DNA of 64,000 nt from Roseomonas sp. GC11. GTDB taxonomy: Bacteria; Pseudomonadota; Alphaproteobacteria; Acetobacterales; Acetobacteraceae. Made by a program: the position numbers and the translations under genes. The stretch lies in assembly GCF_024437745.1 (NCBI RefSeq), contig NZ_JANFNY010000008.1, positions 1-64,000 of the forward strand. Reading direction: 5' to 3'. Each line of letters begins with the position of its first letter. Position 1 is the stretch's first letter. The notes beneath the pieces are model-generated. The model searched no databases and was not told the origin of the DNA. It saw nothing but the letters and a program-made list of their open reading frames with translations. Below are positions 39,176 to 47,743 of this stretch, piece after piece.

Positions 39176-39856
39176 CTAAAACTCCGCCGCCTCGGCCAGC
39201 GCCACGTCGATCAGGCGTTCCAGGACTTCCGGCTCCTGCGCCCCGGCGATGGCGTGGCCGGCGCCCTGCCCATGCTGCCCCATCATGACGAAGCAGGGCA
39301 CGCCATTGATGCCAAGACGGTGGGCGCGGAGATTCTCGGCATGGACGGCCTCGGCCTCCAGCCCGCTGGCGAGGAAGCGCAGGGCGATGCGGCGTTCCAG
39401 CCCGTGCTGCGCGGCGATGGTGGCGAGGGTGTCCTGGCTGCCGAGATCGGCGCCCTCGCAGAAATGCGCGGTGAAGAGCGCATCCACCAGGACATCCGCC
39501 AGCCCGTGCTGCGCCGCCAGCCGCACCAGCCGGTGGGCATCGACCGAGGCCGGGATGCGGTGGATGCGGTCGAAGCGGAAGGCGATGCCCTCGGCGAGGC
39601 CGAGATCGGTCATGGTGGCGTGCAGGCGGCGGGCGCGCTCCTCACCACCGAATTTGCGGGCCATGTAGTCCTGCCGCTGCACGCCGGCGGAGCCGAGATC
39701 CGGGTTGAGCAGGAAGGGCCGCCAGCGCAGATCCACCGAGAGGTCGTGCCGCCGGGCGAGGGCGCGGCGCAGCCGCCGTGTGCCGAGGAAGCACCAGGGG
39801 CAGACCAGATCAAACACCACCTCGATCTCGAGATGGGGGCGGGGCGGGGTGAGCAT
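39176..39856 (-). CDS. DsbA-family thiol oxidoreductase (FrnE-like)
   Basis: Cytoplasmic thioredoxin-fold protein of 226 residues. The active site is C-P-W-C at about 19-22 (VFDLVCPWCFLGTRRL), with the cis-Pro region GINGVPCFVM near the C-terminus and a helical insert between, as in FrnE/2-hydroxychromene-2-carboxylate isomerase relatives. No signal peptide is visible. Start 39856 matches the usual length of N-terminal arm; an ATG 14 codons upstream (39898) is possible. It likely acts as a disulfide isomerase or oxidoreductase. Confidence 0.85.
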   Translation of the reverse strand: MLTPPRPHLEIEVVFDLVCPWCFLGTRRLRRALARRHDLSVDLRWRPFLLNPDLGSAGVQRQDYMARKFGGEERARRLHATMTDLGLAEGIAFRFDRIHRIPASVDAHRLVRLAAQHGLADVLVDALFTAHFCEGADLGSQDTLATIAAQHGLERRIALRFLASGLEAEAVHAENLRAHRLGINGVPCFVMMGQHGQGAGHAIAGAQEPEVLERLIDVALAEAAEF

Positions 39857-40021
39857 GTTCACACCGCCATCATAGCCCAGGATGGGGCCGCTTTTCATCC
39901 CCGCCCCACATCTGCCTGAAAATCGAAGGTTTTCTTACGAAAATCTCTAAAATCAGGCTTGTAGCGCCGATTCCTGACTCCTAGTTTGAGACGACACCAC
40001 GCAGGACACGCAGACAGGGCC

Positions 40022-40690
40022 ATGATGGCGGGGTCGCATATCGCGCTGGGGGCGGCCGCGTGGTTCGTGGCGGCGCCGCGGCTGGGGTTGCCCGCGCTGG
40101 ATCCGGCCCTGCTGGGGCTGGCGGTCTTCGGGGCGCTGCTGCCGGATATCGACCACCCGAAATCCTGGCTGGGCAAGCGGCTGCGCCCGGTTTCCACGGC
40201 CTGCGCCACACTGTTCGGCCATCGCGGGGTGACGCATTCGCTGCTGGCGGTGGTGGGCTGCGCGGCGCTGCTGTTCAGCCAGAACGTGCCGCTGGCGGTC
40301 ACGGCGCCGCTGGTGGTGGGCTATCTCTCGCATCTGGCGGCGGACCTGCTGACGCCGGCGGGGCTGCGCCTGGCCTGGCCGCTGCGTGGCACCTATGCGC
40401 TGCCGCTGTGCCGCAGCGGCTCGCCCTTCGAGCCGCTGGTGGTGGCGCTGATGCTGTCCTGGGCCTGGGGCAGCACCTCGGAGCAGATCAACTGGCATGC
40501 CGGCTTGCGCGCCCTGGGGGTGTGCCGCGTGGCGGCGCAGTCCTGGCCGGCGCTGTGCCCGCCGGGGCCGGAACCGGTGGCTGCCCTGCCCAGGCCGGAC
40601 CTGGAGAAGACCCTGGCCCGGCTGCGCGAGTCGAGCCAGACGCTGCTGGCCCGCAACGGGATGCGCCCGGCGGCTGAGCCCGCCAATTAG
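40022..40690 (+). CDS. YdjM-type membrane-bound metal-dependent hydrolase
   Basis: Inner-membrane protein of about 222 residues with four or so hydrophobic helices in the first 170 residues. The family's metal-binding motifs are seen: LLPDIDHPKSWLGKRLRPVS, FGHRGVTHSLLAV and YLSHLAADLLTPAGLRLAWP. YdjM-like (DUF457) proteins are LexA-controlled in E. coli, but no SOS box is recognisable here. Two ATGs follow one another (40022, 40025). The stop codon overlaps the stop of the convergent MocR-type gene. Confidence 0.82.
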   Translation: MMAGSHIALGAAAWFVAAPRLGLPALDPALLGLAVFGALLPDIDHPKSWLGKRLRPVSTACATLFGHRGVTHSLLAVVGCAALLFSQNVPLAVTAPLVVGYLSHLAADLLTPAGLRLAWPLRGTYALPLCRSGSPFEPLVVALMLSWAWGSTSEQINWHAGLRALGVCRVAAQSWPALCPPGPEPVAALPRPDLEKTLARLRESSQTLLARNGMRPAAEPAN

Positions 40691-42105
40691 GTTGTGCCCG
40701 GCGCTTCCTGCCCGGGCCGCCGGGGCTCGCGCAGTGTCCGGCGCAGCACCTCGAAGAGCCGGGGATCGGCGGACTGGGCCACGTTGAAGCGCAGATACCC
40801 CGCGGCGGTGCCGGAGAGGCTGAAGGCATTGCCGGGCGCCAGCATGACATGCTCCGCCATGGCGGCCTGTGCCAGGGCCGTGGCGTCCTGCCCCTCCGGC
40901 AGGGTGCACCAGAGGTAGAAACCGCCACGCGGCGAGAGCCAGGGCCGGATGCCCAGCGCCTCCAGCCGGCCGGCGGTCTCGCGCCGGGCACGGGTGAGAC
41001 GGTGGCGCAATGCCTCCAGGTGCCGCCGGTAGCCGCCCGCGGAGAGGATGCCGGCGATGACCTCCGTGGCGATGGGGCTGGGCCCGCCGAAGCCGGTGGC
41101 AATCTGGAGATCGATCAGCCCTTCGATCCAGTCCGGCCGGGCGGCGATATAGCCGCAGCGGAGTGAGGCCGAGAGGGTCTTGGAGAAGCTGCCGATCCGT
41201 ATGACGCGGCTCAGCCCATCGAGCACGGCGAGGCGCGGGGAGGGATCGGGCTCGAAATCGGCGAAGATGTCGTCCTCGACGATGGTCAGGTCATGGCTGG
41301 CGGCCAGGGCCAGCAGGCGGTGCGCGGCCTGGGCGGAGAGGGTCGCGCCGGTCGGGTTGTGCAGCGCCGCATTGGTGAGATAGAGGCGCGGCCTTTCCTC
41401 CCGCAGCAGCGTGGCGAAGGCGGTGAGGTCCGGGCCGGAGCGGGTATAGGGCACCCCCAGCACGCGCACCGGGTGGGCGCGCAGCAGGGCCTGGAAATTG
41501 AAGTAACAGGGGTCGTCGAGCAGCACCGTGTCACCGGGGCGCAGCAGGAAGCGGCAGATCAGATCGATGGCCTGGGTGCCGGAGGCGGCCAGCAGCAGGT
41601 GGTCCGGCGCGATGTCCAGCCCTTCCTCGGCGAAGCGCGCGGCCAGCAGGCGGCGCAGCGCGGCGGCACCGCGCGGCGGGCCGTAATCGGCCAGCACCGC
41701 ATCGCTGCTGCGGGCCAGGGCGCGGAAGCCCCGGCGCAGCGCCGCCTGGGGCATCCATGCCGGCGGCAGCCAGCCGCAGCCGGGGCGCAGGACATGGGCC
41801 TCCGCCTCCAGCCCCTGGCGTGAGACCCAGAAGGGGTCCACCGCCCGGTTCCGCCGCGGGCCGGCTTCGGCCAGGGCCAGGGGTGGCGGGGCCGTGCCAG
41901 CCACGTAGAAGCCGGAGCCGGGCCGCGCGCGGATCAGCCCTTCCGCCACCAGCCGGTCATAGGCCTCGGCCACGGTGGAGGGAGACAGCCCCATGCTGGC
42001 GGCCTGCCGGCGGATGGAGGGCAGGCGGTCTCCGCGCGCCAGGGCGCGGCTGGCCACCTGGGCGCGAATGGCCGCCATGACCCCGGCCGTGCGTGTTTCC
42101 GCCAT
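40687..42105 (-). CDS. MocR-type GntR/aminotransferase-fusion regulator
   Basis: Transcription factor of 472 residues made of a GntR winged helix (about 18-70: RGDRLPSIRRQAASMGLSPSTVAEAYDRL) joined to a fold-type I aminotransferase domain. The PLP lysine lies in IRIGSFSKTLSASLRCGYIA; the NPTG motif (ALHNPTGATLS) and DDPCYFNFQ are also present. Such proteins sense PLP, an amino acid or an amine. It is divergent from an EamA-type exporter with direct repeats in between, so it probably regulates that gene. ATG 42105 has GGGGAAGG upstream. Confidence 0.93.
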   Translation of the reverse strand: MAETRTAGVMAAIRAQVASRALARGDRLPSIRRQAASMGLSPSTVAEAYDRLVAEGLIRARPGSGFYVAGTAPPPLALAEAGPRRNRAVDPFWVSRQGLEAEAHVLRPGCGWLPPAWMPQAALRRGFRALARSSDAVLADYGPPRGAAALRRLLAARFAEEGLDIAPDHLLLAASGTQAIDLICRFLLRPGDTVLLDDPCYFNFQALLRAHPVRVLGVPYTRSGPDLTAFATLLREERPRLYLTNAALHNPTGATLSAQAAHRLLALAASHDLTIVEDDIFADFEPDPSPRLAVLDGLSRVIRIGSFSKTLSASLRCGYIAARPDWIEGLIDLQIATGFGGPSPIATEVIAGILSAGGYRRHLEALRHRLTRARRETAGRLEALGIRPWLSPRGGFYLWCTLPEGQDATALAQAAMAEHVMLAPGNAFSLSGTAAGYLRFNVAQSADPRLFEVLRRTLREPRRPGQEAPGTT

Positions 42106-42217
42106 CCCGCCTTCCCCAACTGTATGGCCCGATGTCTCCCTACAGTCTGGCCGGATTGTATGGAACTGTCCCTGGCCCGGGAAGCCCGGCGGCGCCACAC
42201 CTGCCGCCGAGGAGAAA
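42106..42217. promoter_or_regulatory. Divergent MocR / DMT exporter control region
   Basis: These 112 bases hold a direct repeat TGTATGG at 42121-42127 and 42157-42163 (36 bases apart) and an inverted repeat ACTGTA (42119-42124) / TACAGT (42141-42146). MocR-type regulators commonly bind such direct repeats between themselves and their target gene. Assignment as operators is inference. Confidence 0.5.
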
Positions 42218-43081
42218 ATGATGAACCGTTCAACCGAGGGCTGGCTGCATGGCCTGCTGGGGGTGGTGATCTTCAGCGGCTCGCTGCCCGCGACGCGCCT
42301 GGCCGTGGCGGATTTCTCGCCCCTGTTCCTGACGGCGGGGCGTGCCGTGGTGGCCGGGCTGCTGGCCGCCCTGCTGCTGGCCGCGCTGCGCCCGGCGCGG
42401 CCAGGGCGGGCGGAGCTGATGGCGCTGGCCGTCATCGCCCTGGGCGTGGTGGTCGGTTTCCCTCTGCTGACAGCGCTGGCGCTCCAGCATATCAGCGCGG
42501 CACGCTCCATCGTCTTCATCGGGCTGCTGCCCTTGGCCACGGCGGCCTTTGGCGTGTTGCTGGGCGGTGAGCGGCCACGCCCGGCCTTCTGGCTCTTCTC
42601 CGGGGCGGGGGCGGCAGCGGTGGCTGGCTTCGCCCTGCTGCACGGCACGCCCGGCGCCCTGGCGGGGGATGCGCTGATGGTGGCGGCCGTCCTGCTCTGC
42701 GGCCTCGGCTATGCCAAGGGCGCCGTGCTTTCCCGCCGGCTCGGTGGCTGGCAGGTGATTTCCTGGGCTTTGCTGCTCGCCCTGCCCCCCATGGCGGTTT
42801 TCGCCCTGGTGACGCTGCCGCCCTCCTGGCAGGGCATCCATGGCCCCGCCTGGCTCGGCTTTGGCTATGTCTCCGTCTTCAGCATGCTGGTGGGCTTCAT
42901 CTTCTGGTATCGGGGCCTGGCGCTGGGCGGCATTGCCGGGGTGGGGCAGTTGCAGCTGCTGCAACCCTTCCTCGGGCTGGTCCTGGCCGCGCTGCTGCTG
43001 GGCGAGGCCATCCCCTGGACGATGCTGGCCACCACCGGGGTGGTGGTGCTCTGCGTCGCCGGCGCCCGGCGCCATGCCTGA
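42218..43081 (+). CDS. EamA/DMT-superfamily transporter
   Basis: Membrane exporter of 287 residues with ten predicted helices in two EamA repeats (LLGVVIFSGSLPATRLAVADFSP at the first, GVGQLQLLQPFLGLVLAALLLGEA at the last). DMT proteins of this kind export amino acids or metabolites. Two ATGs (42218, 42221) follow a GAGGAGA ribosome site. It is divergent from the MocR-type regulator, its likely controller. A GC-rich repeat follows the gene. Confidence 0.9.
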   Translation: MMNRSTEGWLHGLLGVVIFSGSLPATRLAVADFSPLFLTAGRAVVAGLLAALLLAALRPARPGRAELMALAVIALGVVVGFPLLTALALQHISAARSIVFIGLLPLATAAFGVLLGGERPRPAFWLFSGAGAAAVAGFALLHGTPGALAGDALMVAAVLLCGLGYAKGAVLSRRLGGWQVISWALLLALPPMAVFALVTLPPSWQGIHGPAWLGFGYVSVFSMLVGFIFWYRGLALGGIAGVGQLQLLQPFLGLVLAALLLGEAIPWTMLATTGVVVLCVAGARRHA

Positions 43082-43087
43082 GAAGCC

Positions 43088-43241
43088 TTGAGAGGGCTTT
43101 GCCCCCTCAAACTCCCCCCTTTATCTTCCCTTGGGCAGGGGACAGGGTCCCCGCACCGCCATCAGGGGCGCTCCCTGATGGGTTTCCAAAGGCCTCAGGC
43201 CTTTGGTGGGGAGAGTTTGAGAGGGGCGAAGCCCCTCTCAA
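43088..43241 (+). repeat. Four-hairpin GC-rich dispersed repeat, copy B
   Basis: Same order of hairpins as copy A at 24219. The first two are degraded or changed (43088-43110 with a mismatch; GGGGACAGGGTCCCC region at about 43137-43153). The last two (AAAGGCCT-C-AGGCCTTT and the 11-bp stem at 43217-43241) are conserved. The 3' 60 bases differ from copy A at one position. It fills the gap between the convergent exporter and methyltransferase genes. Confidence 0.85.
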
Positions 43242-43253
43242 GAGCAAGCGCCT

Positions 43254-44369
43254 TCAGGGTAGGGCGGCGGTGCGGTAGAGCGTGACGCGCAGCCCGCCAT
43301 GCGGCACCGGCGCTTCCGTGGGCAGGAAGGGCAGGGCCGTGGCGCGGGCCAGCATCGGTTCACTGGTGATCAGGCCCACGCGCCAGCCGGAGAAGCGGCT
43401 GGCCAGCACCTGCCCCAGAGCACGGTAAAGCGGGGCCAGCTTGCCCTTGTCGCCGATGCGGGTGCCATAAGGCGGGTTGACGATGACCAGCCCGGGCGGC
43501 CCCTCGGGCGGCTGAAGCTCGCTGACCGTGCCCTGGCGGAATTCGGTGAGAGCCTCCACCCCCGCCCGCGCGGCATTGGCGCGGCTCATGGCGATGGCGC
43601 CGGCATCGCGGTCGCTGCCGTGGAAGCGCACCGCCGGCTCCCGCCGGCTGTTCACCGCCCGCATGCGCTGCCAGGCCTCGGCATCGAAACTCGCCAGCTT
43701 CTCGAAGGCGAAGGGCCGGGCACGGCCAGGGTTGAGCCGGGCCGCGATCTCCGCCGCCTCGATGACGAAGGTGCCCGAGCCGCACATCGGGTCCAGCACC
43801 GGCTCCTGGCCGTCATAGCCGCATTGGCGCAGAAAAAGCGCGGCCATGGTCTCGCGCATCGGAGCGGCATTCACCGCCTCCTTGTAGCCGCGCTTGTGCA
43901 GGGGCTCGCCCGAGGTATCGACGCTGAGGGTGCAGACATCGTCCTCGATGCGGACACGCACCAGGATCTCACCATCCGGCGCGGCGGGTGCGCCCAGCGT
44001 CTCGCGGATGGCCTTCTCGACCCGCTCCGCCGCCGCGCCGCTGTGATAGATGCGTGAGCCGGCACAGGTGGCCTCGACCCGGAAGGAGACATCCGGGCGC
44101 AGCACATGGCCCCAGGGCACATGGCGGGCCCGCGCGTCGAGCTGCGCCAGATGGGTGACCCTGAAGCTGTCGAGCCGTGCCAGCACCCGCCCGGCGCCGC
44201 GCACCCAGAGATTGGCCCGCCACACCTCCGGCCAGCCGCCGCGCAGGGTGACACCCCCGGGGACAGGCTTCGGCTGCCGGAAGCCCTTGCCGCGGATCTC
44301 GGCGAACAGCGCGGCCTCCAGCCCCGGCGGGGCGGTCAGGAAAATCTCGAAATCCTTGTCCGTGCTCAT
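43254..44369 (-). CDS. THUMP-domain RNA methyltransferase (RlmL N-terminal-like)
   Basis: SAM-dependent RNA methyltransferase of 371 residues. A THUMP RNA-binding domain covers about 45-155, then comes a Rossmann methyltransferase domain with VLDPMCGSGTFVIEAAEIA (SAM site) and VIVNPPYGTRIGDKGKL, the NPPY motif for amino-N methylation. The overall plan matches the N-terminal half of RlmL (23S rRNA m2G2445); the RlmK half is absent, as is usual outside gammaproteobacteria. The exact target base is inferred only. Confidence 0.9.
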   Translation of the reverse strand: MSTDKDFEIFLTAPPGLEAALFAEIRGKGFRQPKPVPGGVTLRGGWPEVWRANLWVRGAGRVLARLDSFRVTHLAQLDARARHVPWGHVLRPDVSFRVEATCAGSRIYHSGAAAERVEKAIRETLGAPAAPDGEILVRVRIEDDVCTLSVDTSGEPLHKRGYKEAVNAAPMRETMAALFLRQCGYDGQEPVLDPMCGSGTFVIEAAEIAARLNPGRARPFAFEKLASFDAEAWQRMRAVNSRREPAVRFHGSDRDAGAIAMSRANAARAGVEALTEFRQGTVSELQPPEGPPGLVIVNPPYGTRIGDKGKLAPLYRALGQVLASRFSGWRVGLITSEPMLARATALPFLPTEAPVPHGGLRVTLYRTAALP

Positions 44370-44583
44370 CTGATCCGCGGGGCTGCCAGCCCGGTTCGCC
44401 AGCGCCCCGGGCGGCCCCGCCCGGATGGCGGGACGGGGGGATGGTCCTCATGCCGGCCCCCTGTATCACCGGCGCGGCGCGGCGGCCACCATCACCGGGG
44501 GCTGCCATATTGCTGCCCTGCCGAAGCCTGAAAACCTCCACCCTGCGGCTGCGTTCTCGCTCGCGTCGCCAGAAGGAAGAGCC

Positions 44584-45627
44584 ATGCGCGCCCGAGCCAC
44601 CCTGTTTCTCTCCTGCGCCCTGCTGGGCCTCCAGGCCCTGCCGGCGGCGGCGCAGGACATCACCCCCTCCGCACCGCTGCCGCAAAGCCTGGCCGAGGAC
44701 CGTGCCCCGCCGCCCGACCCGCGCGGCACCTTCACCTTCTCCATCGAGAACGACATGTTCGGCGGCAGCGACCGCTACTACACCAACGGCTTTCAGTTCG
44801 CCTGGCGCTCGCCCTCGGCCGACCTGCCGGGGCCCCTGGCCTGGATGAACGACCGGCTGGACTGGCTGATGGGCCCCGGCAGCCTGCGCTGGGGCGCCGC
44901 CCTGGGCCAGAGCCTCTACACCCCCCAGGATACCCAGACGACCCAGCCCAGCAGGCTCGACCGCCCCTATGCCGCCTATCTCTACGGCGCCCTCTCGCTG
45001 AACCGCAGCACGGAACTGACCTCCACCCTGGCGGAACTGCAACTCGGCGTCGTCGGCCCCTCGGCGCTCGGCGAATTCGTCCAGAACAATTACCACGACC
45101 TGATCAACGTCCATCAGGTGAATGGCTGGAAGACCCAGTTGAAGGACGAGCCTGCCGTCACCGCCCTCCTCGAACGCAAATGGCGCCTGCCGCTGGGCGA
45201 GGTGGCCGGAATGCAGGTGGAAGCCATCCCCGTGCTGGCCGCCAGCCTGGGCAATGTGCAGGCCTATGGCGCCGCCGGCGGGCTGTTCCGCATCGGGCAG
45301 GGGCTGGAGGCGGATTTCGGCCCGCCGCGCATCCGCCCCGCCCTGGCCGGTTCGCACTGGATCCAGCCGCGCCAGGATTTCGGCTGGTATGTCTTCGCCG
45401 GGGCGGAGGGGCGTGCCGTCGCGCGGGATATCTTCCTCGACGGCAACAGCTGGCGCGACAGCCGAAGCGTCGACAAGCGCATCTTTGTGGGTGACCTCCA
45501 GGCCGGTGTCGCCGTGCTCTGGCGGGGCATGCGCTTCGCCTATACCCAGGTCTGGCGCAGCGAGGAATTTTATGGCCAGCAGGGTGTGCAGAGCTTCGGG
45601 TCGCTCAGCGTCTCTTTTCGATTTTAA
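44584..45627 (+). CDS. LpxR-family lipid A 3'-O-deacylase (DUF2219)
   Basis: Outer-membrane beta-barrel enzyme of 347 residues. A signal peptide covers about 1-22 (LFLSCALLGLQALPAAAQ). The family signature FTFSIENDMFGGSDRYYTNGFQ contains the catalytic Asn/Asp and the Ca-binding region. The middle has RPYAAYLYGALSL, and the C-terminus ends in an aromatic residue (SVSFRF), as in outer-membrane barrels. It would remove acyl chains from lipid A in the outer leaflet. ATG 44584 has GGAAG upstream. An A/T-hairpin repeat begins 16 bases after the stop. Confidence 0.88.
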   Translation: MRARATLFLSCALLGLQALPAAAQDITPSAPLPQSLAEDRAPPPDPRGTFTFSIENDMFGGSDRYYTNGFQFAWRSPSADLPGPLAWMNDRLDWLMGPGSLRWGAALGQSLYTPQDTQTTQPSRLDRPYAAYLYGALSLNRSTELTSTLAELQLGVVGPSALGEFVQNNYHDLINVHQVNGWKTQLKDEPAVTALLERKWRLPLGEVAGMQVEAIPVLAASLGNVQAYGAAGGLFRIGQGLEADFGPPRIRPALAGSHWIQPRQDFGWYVFAGAEGRAVARDIFLDGNSWRDSRSVDKRIFVGDLQAGVAVLWRGMRFAYTQVWRSEEFYGQQGVQSFGSLSVSFRF

Positions 45628-45643
45628 AGAAAATTAGATATAT

Positions 45644-45759
45644 CTTCTTTTTCTGGAGAAAAAGAAGCAAAAAGACTTTTTTCAGGCTGCCGCCATCCCC
45701 CGTCACAGCGGGACGCCAAACTGAAAAAGTTTTTTTGGTTCTTTTTTTCAAAAAAGAAC
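45644..45759 (+). repeat. A/T-hairpin dispersed repeat, copy 2
   Basis: Same element as copy 1, opposite orientation. A perfect 11-bp stem CTTCTTTTTCT at 45644-45667, a conserved GCAAAAAGACT stretch, a central GC-rich part ending GCGGGACGCCAAACTG, and a second stem (GTTC plus six T, 45738-45759). It lies after the LpxR-like gene and before the MltB-like gene, both on the plus strand. Confidence 0.88.
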
Positions 45760-45832
45760 ATGACTTTTTTCTGAACCCTCCTGGCGTGGCCGAGGTTGCA
45801 GGGCAGGGGGTGGTCATGGCACCTCTGCGGCC

Positions 45833-46804
45833 ATGCTGAACCGCCGCTTCCTGCTGGGCCAGATCACGGCCGCCTCTCTCCTGGCGGCTGGCCCGGCGCG
45901 TGCCGCCAGCATCAGCTTCGAGAGTTTCCTGGCTGATGTGGCGGCGGAGGCGCAGCGCGGCGGCGTCTCCCCGGCGCTGCTGCAACGCGCTCTGGCCAGC
46001 CTGAAGCCCAACGACAAGGTGCTGGAGCTGGACCGGCGCCAGGCCGAATTCACCCTGAGCTGGGAACAGTACCGCGATGGCCGCCTGTCGCAGCAGCGGG
46101 TGGACCGCGGGCGGCAGGCTTTTGCCGATAACCGCGCCCTGCTGGATCAGGTGGCGGAGCGCTTCCAGGTCTCCCCGCGCATTGTCGTGGCGATCTGGGG
46201 GCTGGAGACCAATTACGGCGGCTTCACCGGCAATTTCCGCACTGTCGAGGCGCTGGCGACGCTGGCCTGGGATGGCCGCCGCAGCGCCTTCTTCCGGCGC
46301 GAGCTGATGGCGGCGCTGCGCATCCTCCAGGCCGGGCATGTGGCGCCGGAGCGGATGCGCGGCAGCCATGCCGGGGCCATGGGCCAGCCGCAATTCATGC
46401 CCACCAGCTTTGAGGCCATGGCGGTGGATTTCGATGGCGATGGCCGGCGCGACATCTGGGACAGCCGCGCTGATGCCCTGGGCTCCATCGCCAACTACAT
46501 GGCCCGCAATGGCTGGCGGGAGGAAGAGCGCTGGGGGCGGGAGGTGCTGCTGCCCGAGGGTTTCGACCCCGCCCAGGCCGGCCGCGCCACGGTGCGTCCG
46601 CTGCGCGCATGGCTGGAACTGGGGGTGGCCGCCGCCAATGGTTCAACCCTGCCGCCGCTGGAGATGGAAGCCTCCATCCTGCTCCCCGGCGGCCCCAATG
46701 GACAGGCCTTCGTCATTTACCCGAATTTCCACGTGATCCGCCGCTACAACCCCTCTGACTACTACGCCCTGGTGATCGGCCTGCTGTCGGACCGGGTGGC
46801 CTGA
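45833..46804 (+). CDS. Membrane-bound or periplasmic lytic murein transglycosylase, MltB type
   Basis: Peptidoglycan-cleaving enzyme of GH103 type, 323 residues. The N-terminus has a possible Tat signal (NRRFLLGQITAASLLAAG), with no lipobox, so it is soluble rather than a lipoprotein. The catalytic Glu is E125 in IWGLETNYGG. The SLT_2 domain continues with GSHAGAMGQPQFMPTSF. It cuts the glycan with formation of 1,6-anhydro-MurNAc. It lies 4 bases before rlpA and is probably co-transcribed. Confidence 0.92.
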   Translation: MLNRRFLLGQITAASLLAAGPARAASISFESFLADVAAEAQRGGVSPALLQRALASLKPNDKVLELDRRQAEFTLSWEQYRDGRLSQQRVDRGRQAFADNRALLDQVAERFQVSPRIVVAIWGLETNYGGFTGNFRTVEALATLAWDGRRSAFFRRELMAALRILQAGHVAPERMRGSHAGAMGQPQFMPTSFEAMAVDFDGDGRRDIWDSRADALGSIANYMARNGWREEERWGREVLLPEGFDPAQAGRATVRPLRAWLELGVAAANGSTLPPLEMEASILLPGGPNGQAFVIYPNFHVIRRYNPSDYYALVIGLLSDRVA

Positions 46805-46808
46805 CGCC

Positions 46809-47720
46809 ATGCGCCGCCGCCTGCTGAACGCCACGCTGCTGGCGCTGCCGCTGCTCGCCACGGCCTGCAATCGCCCTCCTGCCACGCCCGGCAGCGGTGC
46901 CAGCCGCTACAGTGTGGGCGAACCCTATGAGATGGGCGGCGTCTGGTACTATCCGCGCGAGGATTTCGCCCTGCAGGAGACGGGCCTTGCCGCCGTGGTC
47001 GCCGACAGCCGGGCGGGGCGCAACACGGCCAATGGCGAGATCTACGATCCCACTGCCCTGGTGGCCGCCCACCGCACGCTGCAGCTGCCCGCCATCCTGC
47101 GCGTGACCAACCTGGAGAATGGCCGGGAAATCCGCGTGCGGGTGAATGACCGTGGTCCGGCCCAGGCGGGCCGGGGGCTCGCCCTGTCACGGCGGGCGGC
47201 GGAGTTGCTCGGGGTGCCGCTGTCCGGGGGCACGCAGATCGCGCTGGCGGTGGAGGCCGATCTCTCGCGCCAGCTGGCCGGCAGCCTGCCGCAGGCGGAG
47301 AACCGCGCCCTGGCGGTGGCCACGGCGCCCCGCGGCGCGCTGGAGGCCGAGGCCCTGCCGCCCCCACCCGGCGCCCAGGCCGCCACCCAGCTGCGCCAGG
47401 CCCGCCCTGGCCCCGCCATCCTTTCCGCCGCCGCTGAGGCGGGCGCCTCCCCGGTGCCGGACCGCCTGCCGGAACAGGTCTGGCAGGGGCCGGCGCGGCC
47501 GGGCCGGCTCTATGTGCAGGCCAGCACCTTCAGCAACTGGTCCGATGCGCAGCGCCAGGCGGCGCGCATTGGCGGCGCGCGGGTGGAAAGCTTCGGCCCG
47601 CCGCGCCGGCCGGAGTATCGTGTCCGCCTGGGCCCCTTCCCGCAGGTCTCCCAGGCGGATACAGCGCTTGAGATGGTGCGCCGCGCTGGCGTATCCGAGG
47701 CCCGCATTCTGGTCGACTAG
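46809..47720 (+). CDS. rlpA: Septal ring lytic transglycosylase lipoprotein RlpA
   Basis: Outer-membrane lipoprotein of 303 residues. The lipobox LLATAC puts the lipidated Cys at residue 20. A double-psi beta-barrel domain (about 50-150) contains AVVADSRAGRNTANGEIYDP and IRVRVNDRGP, with the conserved Asp. A SPOR domain at about 225-303 (GRLYVQASTFSNWSDAQRQA) would bind denuded glycan at the septum. A Pro/Ala-rich linker joins them. It follows the MltB-like gene and precedes dacC, a cell-wall unit. Confidence 0.92.
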   Translation: MRRRLLNATLLALPLLATACNRPPATPGSGASRYSVGEPYEMGGVWYYPREDFALQETGLAAVVADSRAGRNTANGEIYDPTALVAAHRTLQLPAILRVTNLENGREIRVRVNDRGPAQAGRGLALSRRAAELLGVPLSGGTQIALAVEADLSRQLAGSLPQAENRALAVATAPRGALEAEALPPPPGAQAATQLRQARPGPAILSAAAEAGASPVPDRLPEQVWQGPARPGRLYVQASTFSNWSDAQRQAARIGGARVESFGPPRRPEYRVRLGPFPQVSQADTALEMVRRAGVSEARILVD

Positions 47721-47743
47721 ATCCAATCAGGAGATTTCCCGCG

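Noticed and set aside
44370-44583. 214-base gap before the LpxR-like gene
   Set aside because: I looked for an RNA gene, riboswitch or promoter and saw only GC-rich sequence and a ribosome site for the downstream gene.
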